Positions 49,340 through 60,876 of a stretch of DNA of 64,000 nt are shown here, in pieces. The stretch's first letter is position 1. Each line of letters opens with the position of its first letter. The translations under genes and the position numbers were made by a program. Source of the DNA: Sclerodactyla briareus (lineage: Eukaryota > Echinodermata > Holothuroidea > Dendrochirotida > Sclerodactylidae); NCBI GenBank assembly GCA_026419785.1, contig JAODTK010005605.1, positions 248,001-312,000 of the forward strand, written 5' to 3'. The notes under the pieces were generated by a model, which saw only the letters and a list, made by a program, of their open reading frames with translations, was not told where the DNA came from and did not search any database.

Positions 49340-50560
49340 TGCAGGGAAATGCCAAATTGGGCTTATCGGATCGTCCCCTCATGGAACAGAGTGGGCACAG
49401 ACCCCAGTGTGGGGCTTCATAAACCGTTCATACAGCTGGAAAGGTATTTCCTTACTAGTTTCTCACACACATGTGGCCTAGGCAAATTACTAATACAATG
49501 GGTAATAATCAAGCGGATGATTATGAAAATGGTGAAATGCATCAAAATAGAAATGCATGTCATCAGTGGAGGGGGGGGGGGTTGTGGAAAGCAGGAACTT
49601 GCGTGGGTTGCGGAAAGAATGCGTCTCCGCTATGCCAGGGAGTTGAACGAAAGTTAGCGGGGTGCACAGCCTCCGAAAAGACAACAGACTGGTAGCGGGA
49701 TGTGCAGCCAGGGCTTCGATATCAGGGGTTCTATCAATGCTGCACCACTGCTTATCCACTGGGTATACCAGTTCAGCGGGGAAGTTCGACTAAGGGGTGG
49801 CCCACTATTTTGTAACTCGCCAGTTTCACTGAGTTTTTACCCTCCATACTTGGTCTTTTGGTATTTAGCCAGGAATTAGAATGGGATGTGACAGCCAGTC
49901 GTGAATGAACTGTTGGTTGAGTGCACTCCACTGTTTGATTCTGTATTGATTTTGTATAGACTAAAATTATTGAGGTGTGGAGTTGGCAGGGTCTGCTGGT
50001 AGCACTCTGTAGCACACAATTATGGCTTCTTATCATCCATGCCTTTAGTAGGCCGTTCGGGCAGAGTGATGCCAACAGTGGGCTTGAACATATATGCCCC
50101 CCCCCCCCCTCTCCAAAAAACAGCAAACTGCAAACACCAAAGGAGTAACGACCTACAGGTAGATACCCACAGTTTGTACACAAAACAATAGGCAGCATAC
50201 AGGTTTTCTATTGATTCCTCTTCAAATTGCTACACAGTGTCTGGCACTATTTAAAATGCTGCTTGTCAGGTGTTCAGGAATGTGAGGAAAAGCATCCAAG
50301 TCGCTACAAAGGTACAAGCAGATAGGCATAAATACTTTCTAATGCTTAAAAAAAAAACGCAATTCTAGTAGTGTATGCTGAACGGCTACAGAAGTGGTTT
50401 CATTGTCCAACTAAGAGTTATTTAACCAGACAATATAGAAAATACCATTTCCAGCTGTGTGAACGGTTTATAAAGCCCCAAACTGTGACCCACTCTATGC
50501 CAATGAAGGGTGGCAATCCGATAAGGGATCTTGTAAAAACCCAATGTGGCATCAAAAACC
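49340..50560. repeat. Element bounded by ~130-bp inverted repeats
   Basis: The left arm (about 49345-49465) carries CCAAATTGGGCTTATCGGAT, GGGGCTTCATAAACCGTTCA and CAGCTGGAAAGGTATTTCC. The reverse complement of the right arm (about 50430-50560) carries the same three blocks in the same order. About 960 bp lies between them, with an 11-12-bp G run (about 49569) and a C run (about 50097-50109) inside. No transposase frame is visible. It could be a MITE-like element or two opposed repeat copies. Confidence 0.65.
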
Positions 50561-51523
50561 TTACGAAGCACACTTACCTTTATCAGGACTGGAGGTAGTC
50601 CTACATCTGCCAAGATTCCTTTGAAATCCACAAACCTCCAAGATTGCAAAAATCATTGATGCAGATAGCCAAGCCCCCAGACATGTAGCAATTTCCATTC
50701 TAGAACCCTTCTGAGTTGGTGAGGCTTTTCCAAGTTTAGGGGAAATGAGAAGTTGCAATCTATGAAGATATTCAAACTTACACCATTTTGACCCTGTGCC
50801 CTACCCTCCGCATGGAAAAATGAGAATGGTGATGGGGTGGCAACCAAGACTTGTGTGCGGGCCTGCGTTAACGTTATTCTTCACTGGGCGAAAGTAAGGA
50901 ATTTTATGAACAGGGCCGTATATTTGGTTAAAGTGCATATGCCATCAGTGTAAATTAGGGCATTGATGAGTAAAAGTACCCAGGCTGAACAAAGTCCACT
51001 TGCTGTAGTGCAAGTGTTGGGCAAGTAAAATGTTGTTAAAAATCCAAAAAATCCCTAGTTAATGAGGTAGAAGTGATTATTTCTCATGTTATACATGAAA
51101 TATAAGATGTCCTTGTTTGGATGTCCCTGGTTTGAAGATAATTTCTGCGTACAAATAATAAGATACTTTGATTTAAACCTCAGGCCCTGTTGTGTTATTG
51201 CCACATGTTCAGTGGTGCGGAGTGGGTGTGCAGGATCCCATATGGGGTAAGTATTTATATATACTTCACAGATCCACAAACCAGTGAGTATTGTGAATTA
51301 GCGATGATGCAGAAGCGGAACGCTAACGTCTGAGGGTCTGGAAGCTGTACTGTACATCCAAGATCATGAATATGGATTGAGCGACACAAGGGAATTAGTA
51401 CCAGAGGTTTTATTCTAGAGCAGGCTGTTGATGGCTATGCTCTGCCCTCTGAGTATGATAGCTTTATAGTTCATCACCTCGCGTTGACTTAACGTTTTCC
51501 TGTTCATTCTTTCTCCCTATCAG
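50561..51523. other. Region upstream of the ATF4-like exon; no feature recognised
   Basis: Unique-looking sequence ending in the pyrimidine-rich acceptor TTTCTCCCTATCAG at 51523. No first exon or promoter motif could be assigned. Confidence 0.35.
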
Positions 51524-51816
51524 GTCCTTACGACCCCTTACTCCGAGCTTGCTCAATTTGCGTACTACGACGTAGAAGAGCTCCCTATCGATTCACTGCT
51601 CACCGACCTTGACCAAGATAGACAAGAAACCCTACTGACGATGGCCTTCGCAGAGAACCTGTCGCCGTACTCGGCCCTTCTGGCGAGGACCTCTCCATCT
51701 GGTCCAGTGATGATCACGCCAAGCAGTTTGGGGATGGAGCCCCCTGGACGCCACCATCGACATCGTGGACACTCTGGTCTCCTCCCCAGGGTCAGAATCC
51801 AGCGACCCTGTGGAAG
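51524..51816 (+). CDS. ATF4: ATF4-like exon 1 of the visible coding part
   Basis: The acceptor ends at 51523. The frame starts VLTTPYSELAQFAYYDVEEL and continues through TMAFAENLSPYSALL. Later, in another frame, it reads LDATIDIVDTLVSSPGSES then SDPVEG. The acidic, Ser/Pro-containing composition suits an activation domain. The exon most plausibly ends as GTGGAAG|GCGAGT, which joins in phase to the next exon (E-G-D-Q). An ATG at 51640 could be the start, or translation may begin in an upstream exon. Frame use in the middle is uncertain. Confidence 0.7.
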
Positions 51817-53723
51817 GCGAGTATATCTTTGTTTCACTGCAATTGCTGTGGGGGATGAGCTCTGAGTAATGACTACAGCTGAGTGTTGAGCATTCCTGGT
51901 CGGATCAGTCCAAAGGCCTTGTGACAACCTGCTGCAGGTTGGGGGGGGGTGGGTTTGATGCTCTGGCCCAACCAAAATAGGCCAAACTTTGACGGGAGTG
52001 GTGCTGGGTGCTGCCTGACATGCCGATTAAGCGTGAGAGTGAGAAACAGATATGCAGAAAGAAACCATTTGAAAGGTACATTCCAGGTTAGTTTTATCAG
52101 CCTGTGAAAGGGATGCTGGAAGTTTAAATTAAAACCACATAGCCTTAGTGGCTTCCTCCCCCCCCCCCACTTGAGAGCTTAGTGGCTTCAGTTCCCTAAT
52201 ATGTGGTTGATTCCTGTGCCTTTATTATATTGTTTCTAATTCTAACTTGGACAAAGGGCCTTGACCAGAGGCATGCAGGCAAAGGTCTAAGCAACCTTTC
52301 GAGGAATCTTGGGATCAATGGTCAGAACTGCCGATGAGGTTCAATATTCCTAGATATTGAATCCCCAGATTCCTTGGTCCAGTCACGCCAGAACTGGCAC
52401 CGTCCTGGGTGGTGTTCTGCATGACTGGTGGAGTGGGACATATCTGCAGCCCACAACTGGGGAAAAGCTGTGGTACATAGGACCGTTACCTAATATCTAA
52501 CTGCTCGTCTTCTCGTGTGGAGAAGTGGCTGCTGTGAAAATGAAAAAAATCAAGTCCATGCCAAGAGCAGGGATCTGGCATACTGCATACCAGTGTGTGG
52601 GCCTTTGCTGGATGATTTATAATTTGATAAGTCTTCCAATTCCCTTCAGTGCAGAATAGCCACTCATACGTATTCTGTGTGTATTCTGTTGATATATTGA
52701 TTAATCCATGCAGTGTACTTTTGCTGTTTAGTCTGGGGCATTTCAGTGGCTCACAAACTAGTAAGAGAATATTCCTGTAATGAGTCCTGCTCCTTCCTCC
52801 TACAGGCGACCAGAGTGACCCACTACCCCTACAGTGGATGTCCGAGAAGATGGACGTGGTAGATTGGCTGGATGGTTTTGACAAGCCCATCTCTCATGAA
52901 CTTCCAATAACCAAAACTGAGCTTCTCACTGCCGATAGTCTTATCGGCCAGTATGATGATGCTATCCTGGACTATGCACAGAAAGGAGTCTGGAGAATGA
53001 TGACATGCTTCCGCTGTCACCCATCGGTCTAAATCGCCAGCTTCTGGCAACCGCCATCAACCGCAGCGTGGCATCCCCAGGACCCTTCTCGCCGACGGAG
53101 TCTGACTCTACTGGGTTTGATCCCGTCTCTCCCTGGAGGATGAGAGTATGATGAACGTAGAGGCGTTGATCAACTCCTGCCGGGATACAGACATCTTCCT
53201 TCAGCTGGCTGGCACGGTCAACCTTGACCTCCCCGCCCCAAGCAAGGCGTGGCAGCATCGCTACAAGAGAAGTGGCCCACTGCAGACCAACTTTAGAGGG
53301 AAGATAAAGACCGGCGAAAAGGTCGAAGACGCCATGCCCTCGCCCTGACTCTGCCGGGGGTCCCTGCGGTCTGTACCCTCAAGGGAAGGGGGGCAAGCCC
53401 AGGGTTGTCACCAAAGAGAGAGGGAGCGCAAGAAAGGCCAGAACAAGGAAGCGGCAACGAGGTACCGCATCAAAAAGAAGAGGGAAGCTGAGGGCCTCTC
53501 CAGCCAACTCTCTGGGCTGGAGAAGACAAACAGCTCCCTCAAGGACCAGGTGGGGTCTCTGGAGAAGGAGATAAACTACCTGAAGGACTCCTGCGTAGAT
53601 CTACAGTCAAGGGTCCAAATAAGGTCCTTTGAATCACATGACTCGCAGCCAGTTGAGCCTCTGGAAAGAGTGCGATCTGACATTGCATGTTCGTTAGGAC
53701 TTGCGTGTGTTTCAGCTCACTAA
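51524..53723 (+). CDS. ATF4: ATF4/ATF5-type bZIP transcription factor, two coding exons
   Basis: ATF4-family proteins are nuclear bZIP activators of the integrated stress and amino-acid responses. Two exons are visible (51524-51816 and 52806-53723). The conserved N-terminal block QWMSEKMDVVDWLDGFD matches the WMxEKMDLKEFDLD activation segment of ATF4. The C-terminus has the basic region GQNKEAATRYRIKKRREAE, nearly identical to the ATF4 QNKTAATRYRQKKR signature, followed by a leucine zipper. About four frame changes are needed in the long exon. As splice sites and conserved segments persist, I attribute these to assembly indels. The start codon is not located. Confidence 0.88.
52806..53723 (+). 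CDS. ATF4: ATF4-like exon 2 with bZIP domain
   Basis: The acceptor TCCTCCTACAG ends at 52805. Segments in order: DQSDPLPLQWMSEKMDVVDW and on to DAILDYAQK (to about 52990); LENDDMLPLSPIGLNRQLL and on to PFSPTESDSTGFDPVSP (to about 53140); SLEDESMMNVEALINSCRD and on to GEKVEDA (to about 53330); then the bZIP, basic region at about 53430-53480 and zipper (LSSQLSGLEKTNSSLKDQ, then VGSLEKEINYLKD) to about 53600. A C-terminal tail runs to TAA 53721-53723. The DSTGFDPVS stretch resembles the phosphodegron region of ATF4 but is not an exact DSGxxxS. Confidence 0.85.
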
Positions 53724-53975
53724 CCCATGGCCAGCCTTCCCAGTCTGGAATCTTGATGGTGCCCAGGTCGAGGTGGTTTTGTCGATGATCTTTTGGTCTA
53801 GAAGTTTGGGAGATCTTTTATAGCTGTTACTGTTACATGAGTTTGCCACAAGCCTCAACCTGATTTCATGGGTTCTCAATTTTATCACAAAATGTGTTCT
53901 TTGGAGGAGTTTCAACAACGCAATCAATAGTTGATTTATATAATATATAACAGTTGGTTTATTTAGCCAACACTG

Positions 53976-55655
53976 CAGGTTTAGTGTGAACACACTGTAA
54001 TCACTGATTTTGATAGTGTATTATTGCTCATTAGGCTGGGCTCTTTGCCATACCAGCAGTCTATTGACCACATGTTTAGTGTGAACACACTGTAATCAGT
54101 GATTTTGATAGTGTATTATTGCTCATTAGGCTGGGCTCTTTGCCATACTAGCAGTCTATTGTACACACTGCAGAGTTAGTGTGAACACACTGTAATCAGT
54201 GATTTTGGTAGTGTGTAATTGGATGATAGGCTGGGCTCTTTGCCATACCAGCAGTCTGTTGACAACACTGCAGGGTTAGTGTGAACACACTGTAATCATG
54301 ATTTTTGATAGTGTGTAATTGGATGACAGGCTGGGCTCTTTGCCATACCAGCAGTCTGTTGACAACACTGAAGTATTAGTGTGAACACACTGTAATCAGT
54401 GATTTTGGTAGTGTGTAATTGGATGATAGGCTGGGCTCTTTGCCATACTAGAAGTATATTGCCAACACTGCAGGTTAGTGTGAACACACTGTAATCATGA
54501 TTTTGATAGTGTGTAATTGGATGATAGGCTGGGCTCTTGCCATACTAGCAGTCTATTGTACACACTGCAGAGTTAGTGTGAACACACTGTAATCAGTGAT
54601 TTTGATAGTGTGTAATTGGATGATAGGCTGGGCTTCTTTGCCATACTAGCAGTCTATTGTCAACACTGCAGGGTTAGTGTGAACACACTGTAATCAGTTG
54701 ATTTTGATAGTGTGTAATTGGATGATAGGCTGGGCTCTTTGCCATACTAGCAGTCTATTGTACACATTGCAGAGTTAGTGTGAACACACTGTAATCAGTG
54801 ATTTTGAATAGTGTGTAATTGGATGATAGGCTGGGCCTTTGCCATACTAGCAGTCTATTGCCAACACTGCAGGTTTAGTGTGAACACACTGTAATCAGTG
54901 ATTTTGATAGTGTGTAATTGGATGATAGGCTGGGCTTCTTTGCCATACTAGCAGTATATTGCCAACACTGCAGGGTTAGTGTGAACACACTGTAATCAGG
55001 ATTTTGATAGTGTGTAATTGGATGATAGGCTGGGCTTCTTTGCCATACTAGCAGTCTATTGTACACACTGCAGAGTTAGTGTGAACACACTGTAATCAGT
55101 GATTTTGATAGTGTGTAATTGGATGATAGGCTGGGCTCTTTGCCATACTAGCAGTCTATTGCCAACACTGCAGGGTTAGTGTGAACACACTGTATCAGTG
55201 ATTTTGATAGTGTGTAATTGGATGATAGGCTGGGCTCTTTGCCATACTAGCAGTATATTGCCAACACTGCAGGGTTAGTGTGAACACACTGTAATCAGTG
55301 ATTTTGATAGTGTGTAATTGGATGATAGGCTGGGCTCTTTGCCATACTAGCAGTCTATTGTACACACTGCAGAGTTAGTGTGAACAAACTGTAATCAGTG
55401 ATTTTGAATAGTGTGTAATTGATGATAGGCTGGGCTCTTGCCATACTAGCAGTCTATTGCCAACACTGCAGGGTTAGTGTGAACACACGTAATCAGTGAT
55501 TTTGATATCGTGTAATTGGATGACAGGCTGGGCTCTTTGCCATACTAGCAGTCTATTGTACACACTGTAATCACTGATTTTGATAGTGTGTAATTGGATG
55601 ATAGGCTGGGCTCTTTGCCATACCAGCAGTCTATTGTTAACACTGTAGGGTTAGT
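53976..55655. repeat. ~99-bp tandem satellite, about 17 copies, next to the ATF4-like gene
   Basis: The block TTAGTGTGAACACACTGTAA recurs at about 53981, 54076, 54176, 54276, 54376, 54474, 54572, 54673 and so on to about 55471, with a final partial at about 55649. Spacing is 95-105 bp. Each unit also has TAATTGGATGATAGGCTGGG and TTGCCATACTAGCAGTCTAT blocks. ACACACT and AGTGTGT, with inner ATCA/TGAT, can form a hairpin in every unit. It starts about 250 bp after the ATF4-like stop codon and may lie within the 3' UTR. Confidence 0.95.
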
Positions 55656-57040
55656 GTGACTGTGGTAAATTAAACTTGGTTTTCATTCATACTTGCCCGA
55701 TGGATAGGCATGCTACCTGCCATAAGTCTCTATGATCCGCAGAGCTATTCCGGCCAGGGCTACCCATGCCGGACAGGTCTGCCGTGAGAGAACAGGCAGC
55801 CACCACCTTGACTACCCATTACTTGTCACCCAAAGAACACAAATTGTGATATGGCCTGCCTCAAACTTGTTCCAAGTTGTGATGTGCCAAAGTACAATTT
55901 GTGATCAATTTTACAGCGTACAGCTTTTGAAAAATAGTTCGGCCAGTGATGTTGTGTCGCTGGTGGGCACCCAACAAGGATAGATGGGAGTACCTAATCT
56001 GGTCTGCTGTCATGGTGATCTGCAGGGAGGGAGTTTTCCCCCTCTCTTCATTGGGAATTCCCTCTTGTAGTAGAAACTGCAGGGTTGTTTTGTTATCGTG
56101 TAGGTATCAACATGGGCGGATGTTGGAATCAGATATAGCATGCCTCCGCTTCGTTCTCGTTTTATTTTTTGGAGCAGGGTCACGACAGAGAGAGAGAGGG
56201 TTGTTTTCTATGGTAAGTAGAATTACGCAAGAAAATTCTCAACTCTAAATAATATAGTTATCTTCTTGATGATGAGAAAACAGTTAAAATCATCCTGCCA
56301 AATTTTAATATTGACCTACGTGATGCCCTGGAATTGGTTTACCAGGGGGGCTCCATGCATGTGCAACTGTTTGATCAAAGTAAAAGAGATCTGACACACA
56401 TTTATTCAAGAGAAACAAATTCTGTACTTAGGGCCAAGGGTTTACACAAATGAGGTCTCGGCACACAGAGTCTTATGTAAAAGTTTTGCAGACAATGTCG
56501 CTCAAAAAATTTCATTCTACCAATATGGTCTTTTGCTTTGTATCTATGTCTGATATTGACATTAGACCACTCTCCTTATTTAGACCACTCTCCTTTCTTT
56601 TTTTTCCTTTTAAAGTAGCCTATTGTTTGGTGGAGGTGCTTTACGTAGTAATTTCTTTCTTTTCTTTTTTTTGATGTCAGTCTCAGTTGTTAAGTCAACG
56701 AGGCTTCTGAGGATTGTCACCAAACGATCTTACAGAAAACCAGTTGCAGAGTTGTAGCAAGTCTGATCCTAGCTCAAGGTCGACCTGCTGTGACCCGGCA
56801 TCCTACATTGGTCATCTAGTGGTCCTATTTGCGTGTTGTCCTTGACTGTTAGTTTTTAATAGTGAATTAACGTACAGGAATGAAAATCATTCCTAGGTCT
56901 GTATATAGACGACGACCCCCCCCCCCCCCCCCTCCATCGTGTTTAGTGTCTATAGTCTTGCCCCCCATCCTCTGTCATGTCTGTTTGTCCATTGTACTGT
57001 TATTGTTAACAATAAATAAGAGTTGATGTGGAATTCTTCT
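55656..57040 (+). other. Possible 3' end region of the ATF4-like transcript
   Basis: An AATAAA at about 57010 follows a U/C-rich stretch. A strong polypyrimidine acceptor TTTTTTTTGATGTCAG ends at about 56675, and after it one frame reads KSTRLLRIVTKRSYRKPVAEL then a stop. This could be a terminal exon of an alternative transcript, or simply 3' UTR. A 17-C tract lies at 56916-56932. No homology supports the short peptide. Confidence 0.25.
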
Positions 57041-58070
57041 ACAGTCCTGTCTATAGATTTCTTATTGTGTGGAGGTTCGGTTTGCTCAAGATGCACCCGA
57101 AGTATAACGCTAGTCCGGTAAGTCATGCTGGTGACTGGACTAACAACCTTCTGGTGCCTTCCCTGTTATCTGCTTGCCTTCAAGTTAGCACACTTACTAT
57201 TAATCATCTCTTTCTAAAAAAAAAATCACATATCATACTCGCTATTTGCACAGAATTGAAACTACACTCAACGTTATCCTATTAATGTCAATGGTTTCAG
57301 AGGAAAGGGGTGTTTTTGTTTGAAAATGAAGTTGGTTTATTGTTGTGTTGTGAAAGAAGAAAAGTTTTGAAAACTACACCCTTGCTAATCATCATAATTA
57401 CATATTGAATGCAGTTCAATATGTTCAGGGAGAAAAAGTCTAATTCCTACCTCTACCCCCGACGGCCATGGCAACTCTAACCAAAATTATCTTCGATCAG
57501 CATTGACTATCTCGACAAGTTAGACCATTTTATGTTTCTTGGGCTTTACTCTCTATGATTCCTCTTCTCATGCTGCACATTTAAACATTAATTGTTGGTA
57601 TTTGCCATAAATATAGTTAGGCTTAAAGAAATGCATTTAATTCCTTGTTGCAATAGTCAGCGGTGGTAATATTTTATTCGTCCAAACGACGTTCAATTTC
57701 TTAAGCTGTTGTGAGTTAATCCCCCATTTGAAATAATTTCAATAAATGTAGTAGAAGTTCAACACAATTGAAATTGTCCCATTGTGTCCCTGTACTCCTT
57801 GCTTTTCAGAGACAGAGAGAAGAAGTATAGGCAATTATGCAGTTAATCCAGTAATGATGGACTGAGAATGTGTGTGTGTGTGCGTGGGAGATGCGTGTGT
57901 ATGTATGTGTGGTATTGTATGGTGAGTATAGTCTGTGTACGATGCCAGCCTGGTCTGGATCTAGTATAGTAGAGTTATCAACGTAGATCAGTGCGTGTTA
58001 AAGTTACATATAGCAGACCTGCATAGGCGCAATGAATTATTAATATTTCAATCCAAACGAGGGCATTTTT
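57041..58070. other. Intergenic sequence, no feature recognised
   Basis: AT-rich sequence with a short TG-rich stretch at about 57868-57910. No gene is seen. Confidence 0.4.
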
Positions 58071-58074
58071 TATT

Positions 58075-58740
58075 CCTTGACGAAGTCAGAAGGAATCTAT
58101 GCAGTCATGACTGTGTGCTGTGTGTGTATGTATGCGGTTGTGAACGAATAACTCAACTCCCCCCTCGAGGATGAATGCTCATACTTGGTATGTGTTTCCA
58201 TGATGAGTACAGGAACCTATTGTTTTTGGGGTTAGGTCAGAGGTCACCAGATGTAAAAGCCTGACACCTTGTGAACACGATAAGTCTAGAATGGTAGTTA
58301 AAAAAAAATTGGTGTGTAGCTTTTCTATGGGGAGTACAGGAATCCTATTTGTTTTTGTATAGTAAGGGCTGTTTTAAGTCAAAAATGGAAAATTTGTGAA
58401 AAGTCAATATTTTGGCCAATTAAGTCTTGTTAACACGATACTGACCCCACTGAATGGATGAAGCTCATACTTGGTATGTGTGGTTTCCCTATGCTTGGTC
58501 CATGACCCTATCATCCTTGGGGTCCAGGTCAGAGTCAGGAAGTCATGAACCCTATTGTTTTTGAGGTCACCAGAGGCCAAGTCTTAAATCCTTGAAAATA
58601 TTGTGTAGCTATCTTATCAAGATTATAGGAACACTAATTGGTGCTTGGGAAAATGTGAATTTTGTCAGACGATATTTTTCCCATACTGACTGTAGCAATC
58701 TCCCATTTGCCCTCGTGCCTGGCGATGGGTTGTCAGAATG
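58075..58740 (+). repeat. AGGTCA repeat family, + strand copy, about 2 units
   Basis: The head TTGACGAAGTCAGAAGGAAT then CTATGCAGTCATGACTG is at 58076-58114, followed by a TG stretch and units with the same blocks as the array at 32002. A perfect AGGTCA-G-AGGTCA lies at 58234-58246. The end near 58650-58740 (GTCAGACGATATTTTTCCCA) corresponds to the end of the 32002 array (about 34490), so both copies share head and tail. Confidence 0.8.
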
Positions 58741-59395
58741 ATCAAGGAATCACTAAGTCTTTTGGTTCCTGTTCAAAATAATGTTCTCCGTTTTTCTAGA
58801 GAAAGCCATTTTCGATGCCCCCAAATTCGAGTGAATCTGGATGAGCACATTCTTATCCAAATGGCCAACAAATGGCATTACTGTTTCAATTCTCATGCCC
58901 GAAGAACATATTTCATTGGACATAATTTTGTGTTTTCAAATTTTGTTCATGTTCCGCAAATTGCACAACTCGCCACAGTGATCGACTGAGATAAGTTGCT
59001 GAGCTGTGAAGAGCACTGGCTTCAGGCATACAGGTGTATTTTGAATAAGTTCAGTATGGAAAAATGAATAACCTGTTTACGCAGATTGACACATATCACT
59101 CCAAATACCCTCCGTCTGCCATTGTCGTATGGTATCTACAGGCGAAAAACAGCGGTATACTAGCGTTTGCATCATGTCACAATTCAAAATTTGTTTCAAT
59201 GCTAATCGGTTTTTCGCAACGCCAATATGTCCATGTAGTTTCGAGCTACCGCAAGACATTTTGGTCTTGACTTCATGTGCAGGAACTTGTCCCTCAATAC
59301 AGGTTGTTGCAAGACCATGATGCCTCTTCATCAGTTTAGAGGATAAGTATATGGGGGTAAAGTTCCCAGAACATCTTGTTTTCCTCAGCCCGCGC
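58741..59395. other. No gene recognised
   Basis: Overlapping short open frames on both strands (59064-59331) have no domain or splice support. Confidence 0.35.
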
Positions 59396-59419
59396 TCGGG
59401 TTACAATCATGTTGTAGTC

Positions 59420-59510
59420 GAGGCCGCTGCATCCGAGGCCGCAGCCATCGAGGCCGAGGCCGCACCCTCGAGGCGCAACCTCGAGGCCGAGGCCGGCATA
59501 ATTGAAGCAT
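59420..59510. repeat. GAGGCC/GGCCTC hexamer cluster
   Basis: About ten GAGGCCG-type units with variants (CGAGGCCGCAGCC, CTCGAGGCC). A second cluster of the same kind lies at 61558-61665. The style matches the GATCGG and GCGGGA subterminal arrays of the hAT-like elements here, but no terminal inverted repeat or target duplication could be fixed. Confidence 0.6.
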
Positions 59511-60124
59511 AAATTTTCCAATTACCAGTCTTTAAAATCCGGAAATGAGGAATGAACACGCGACAAGTTGATATGCAACAATTTTACTCTTGAAGTCAGT
59601 AGTACTCAATGAAAAAAATATGATGCAGATTGCTATACAGGTTTACTTATACCATCACATGAATACAACTCTTCAATTGACCTTCATAAGTGCCAGGCAG
59701 ACAGGTACTGCCTTAGATCTAAGACACACGGCACGCATTTTGACAACTCAAGTATTCCAGCATCTGTGGAGAAAGTTTTGGCCCGGTGTGCATGTGTGCA
59801 GATTACCCCCACCCCATGGCTAACACTCTTTCCACTGGCGCACGACTAGCTGGGACAGATAGCACATTCCTAGCCAGGCCAAAATCAGCAGAGTACTTAT
59901 TTCTGCTGCACCATCTGGCTTCCAAAAGGCTGTGGAGCTTGATTAGCAGATGACCTGCCCATCCAATCAATGTGTGTACGACACATAATTTTTTTTTAAT
60001 CTATAAAAATTACATTTTAAAATCCATCTTGGCTAGGCAATAATTCACATTCATATCAATCCCAAACATACTTACCACAACCCTAACGACAAAACCAAAC
60101 CAGAGAGCGAAGTGGCTTAGTGAT

Positions 60125-60342
60125 ACCTTGACTGCCTTGAAGTTTGTTGACCTCAGATGACCTTTGGCCTGACCAAAAACAATAGGGACCATGTACTTAT
60201 TATGGGGAACCCACATACCAAGTATGAGCTTGATCCACCAAGGTGGGGTCGAATTATCGTGTTAAATTCCAGGCGCAAACACACACACAACACACACACA
60301 CACACACAACACACACACACACACACACACACAACACACACA

Positions 60343-60422
<80 letters not shown>

Positions 60423-60470
60423 ACACACACACACTGTCATGACTGCATAGATTCCTTCGACTAAAGTCAA
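60125..60470 (-). repeat. AGGTCA repeat family, inverted copy, with (CA)n expansion
   Basis: The head is at the right edge (minus strand: TCGAAGGAATCTATGCAGTC then ATGACAGTG, 60435-60470). The family's TG stretch is expanded into about 160 bp of (CA)n on the + strand (60275-60434), interrupted by CAACAC and CACCAC. One truncated unit follows, with TTCGACCCCACCTTGGTGGA, CATACTTGGTATGTGGG and an AGGCCA-A-AGGTCA pair. Confidence 0.85.
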
Positions 60471-60490
60471 TCATAAACTAGACATCGCCT

Positions 60491-60876
60491 GGCGGTAAAC
60501 CACCAACGTATATATACTTCCAAATATTTGAGCAATCAGTGAGCCGGGAGAGACAATGTCGATCTCAATCGATAACGACTGAGATCGAGTGGGTCCCGTG
60601 AGGCTAACACGGAAGTTAGCCTCAAAACGACTGCCATGTTCCAAACACACGAAAAATCAGCGATAAAAAAAAGTTAAGTCGAAAATCCAAGATGCCCGCC
60701 CTCCGTGAGGCGACGCCACTTTTGAACTCATCCGAGATTTTATTCGATAAACATGTGTGCAAAGTCAAGGTTAACCGACAGCGTTAGAGACTCATCGCGC
60801 TGTCATAAAAATCATCCGTCGGCGGCGGCGCTGTCGAAGAACCGTAATATTCCCATGTGGGATATAATGACGGAAA
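60491..60876 (+). repeat. Hairpin-ended GGC repeat family, copy 3 (short)
   Basis: The head GGCGGTAAACCACC is at 60491-60504, the body block GAACTCATCCGAGATTTTAT near 60725, the GGC tract at 60820-60832, and the tail CCGTAATATTCCCATGTGGG then ATATAATGA. It begins about 20 bp after the head of the inverted AGGTCA-family copy. The total of about 385 bp makes it an internally deleted copy. Confidence 0.65.

Noticed and set aside
60153..60474. Cys/Val or Thr/His repeat proteins
   Set aside because: Translations of a (CA)n microsatellite.
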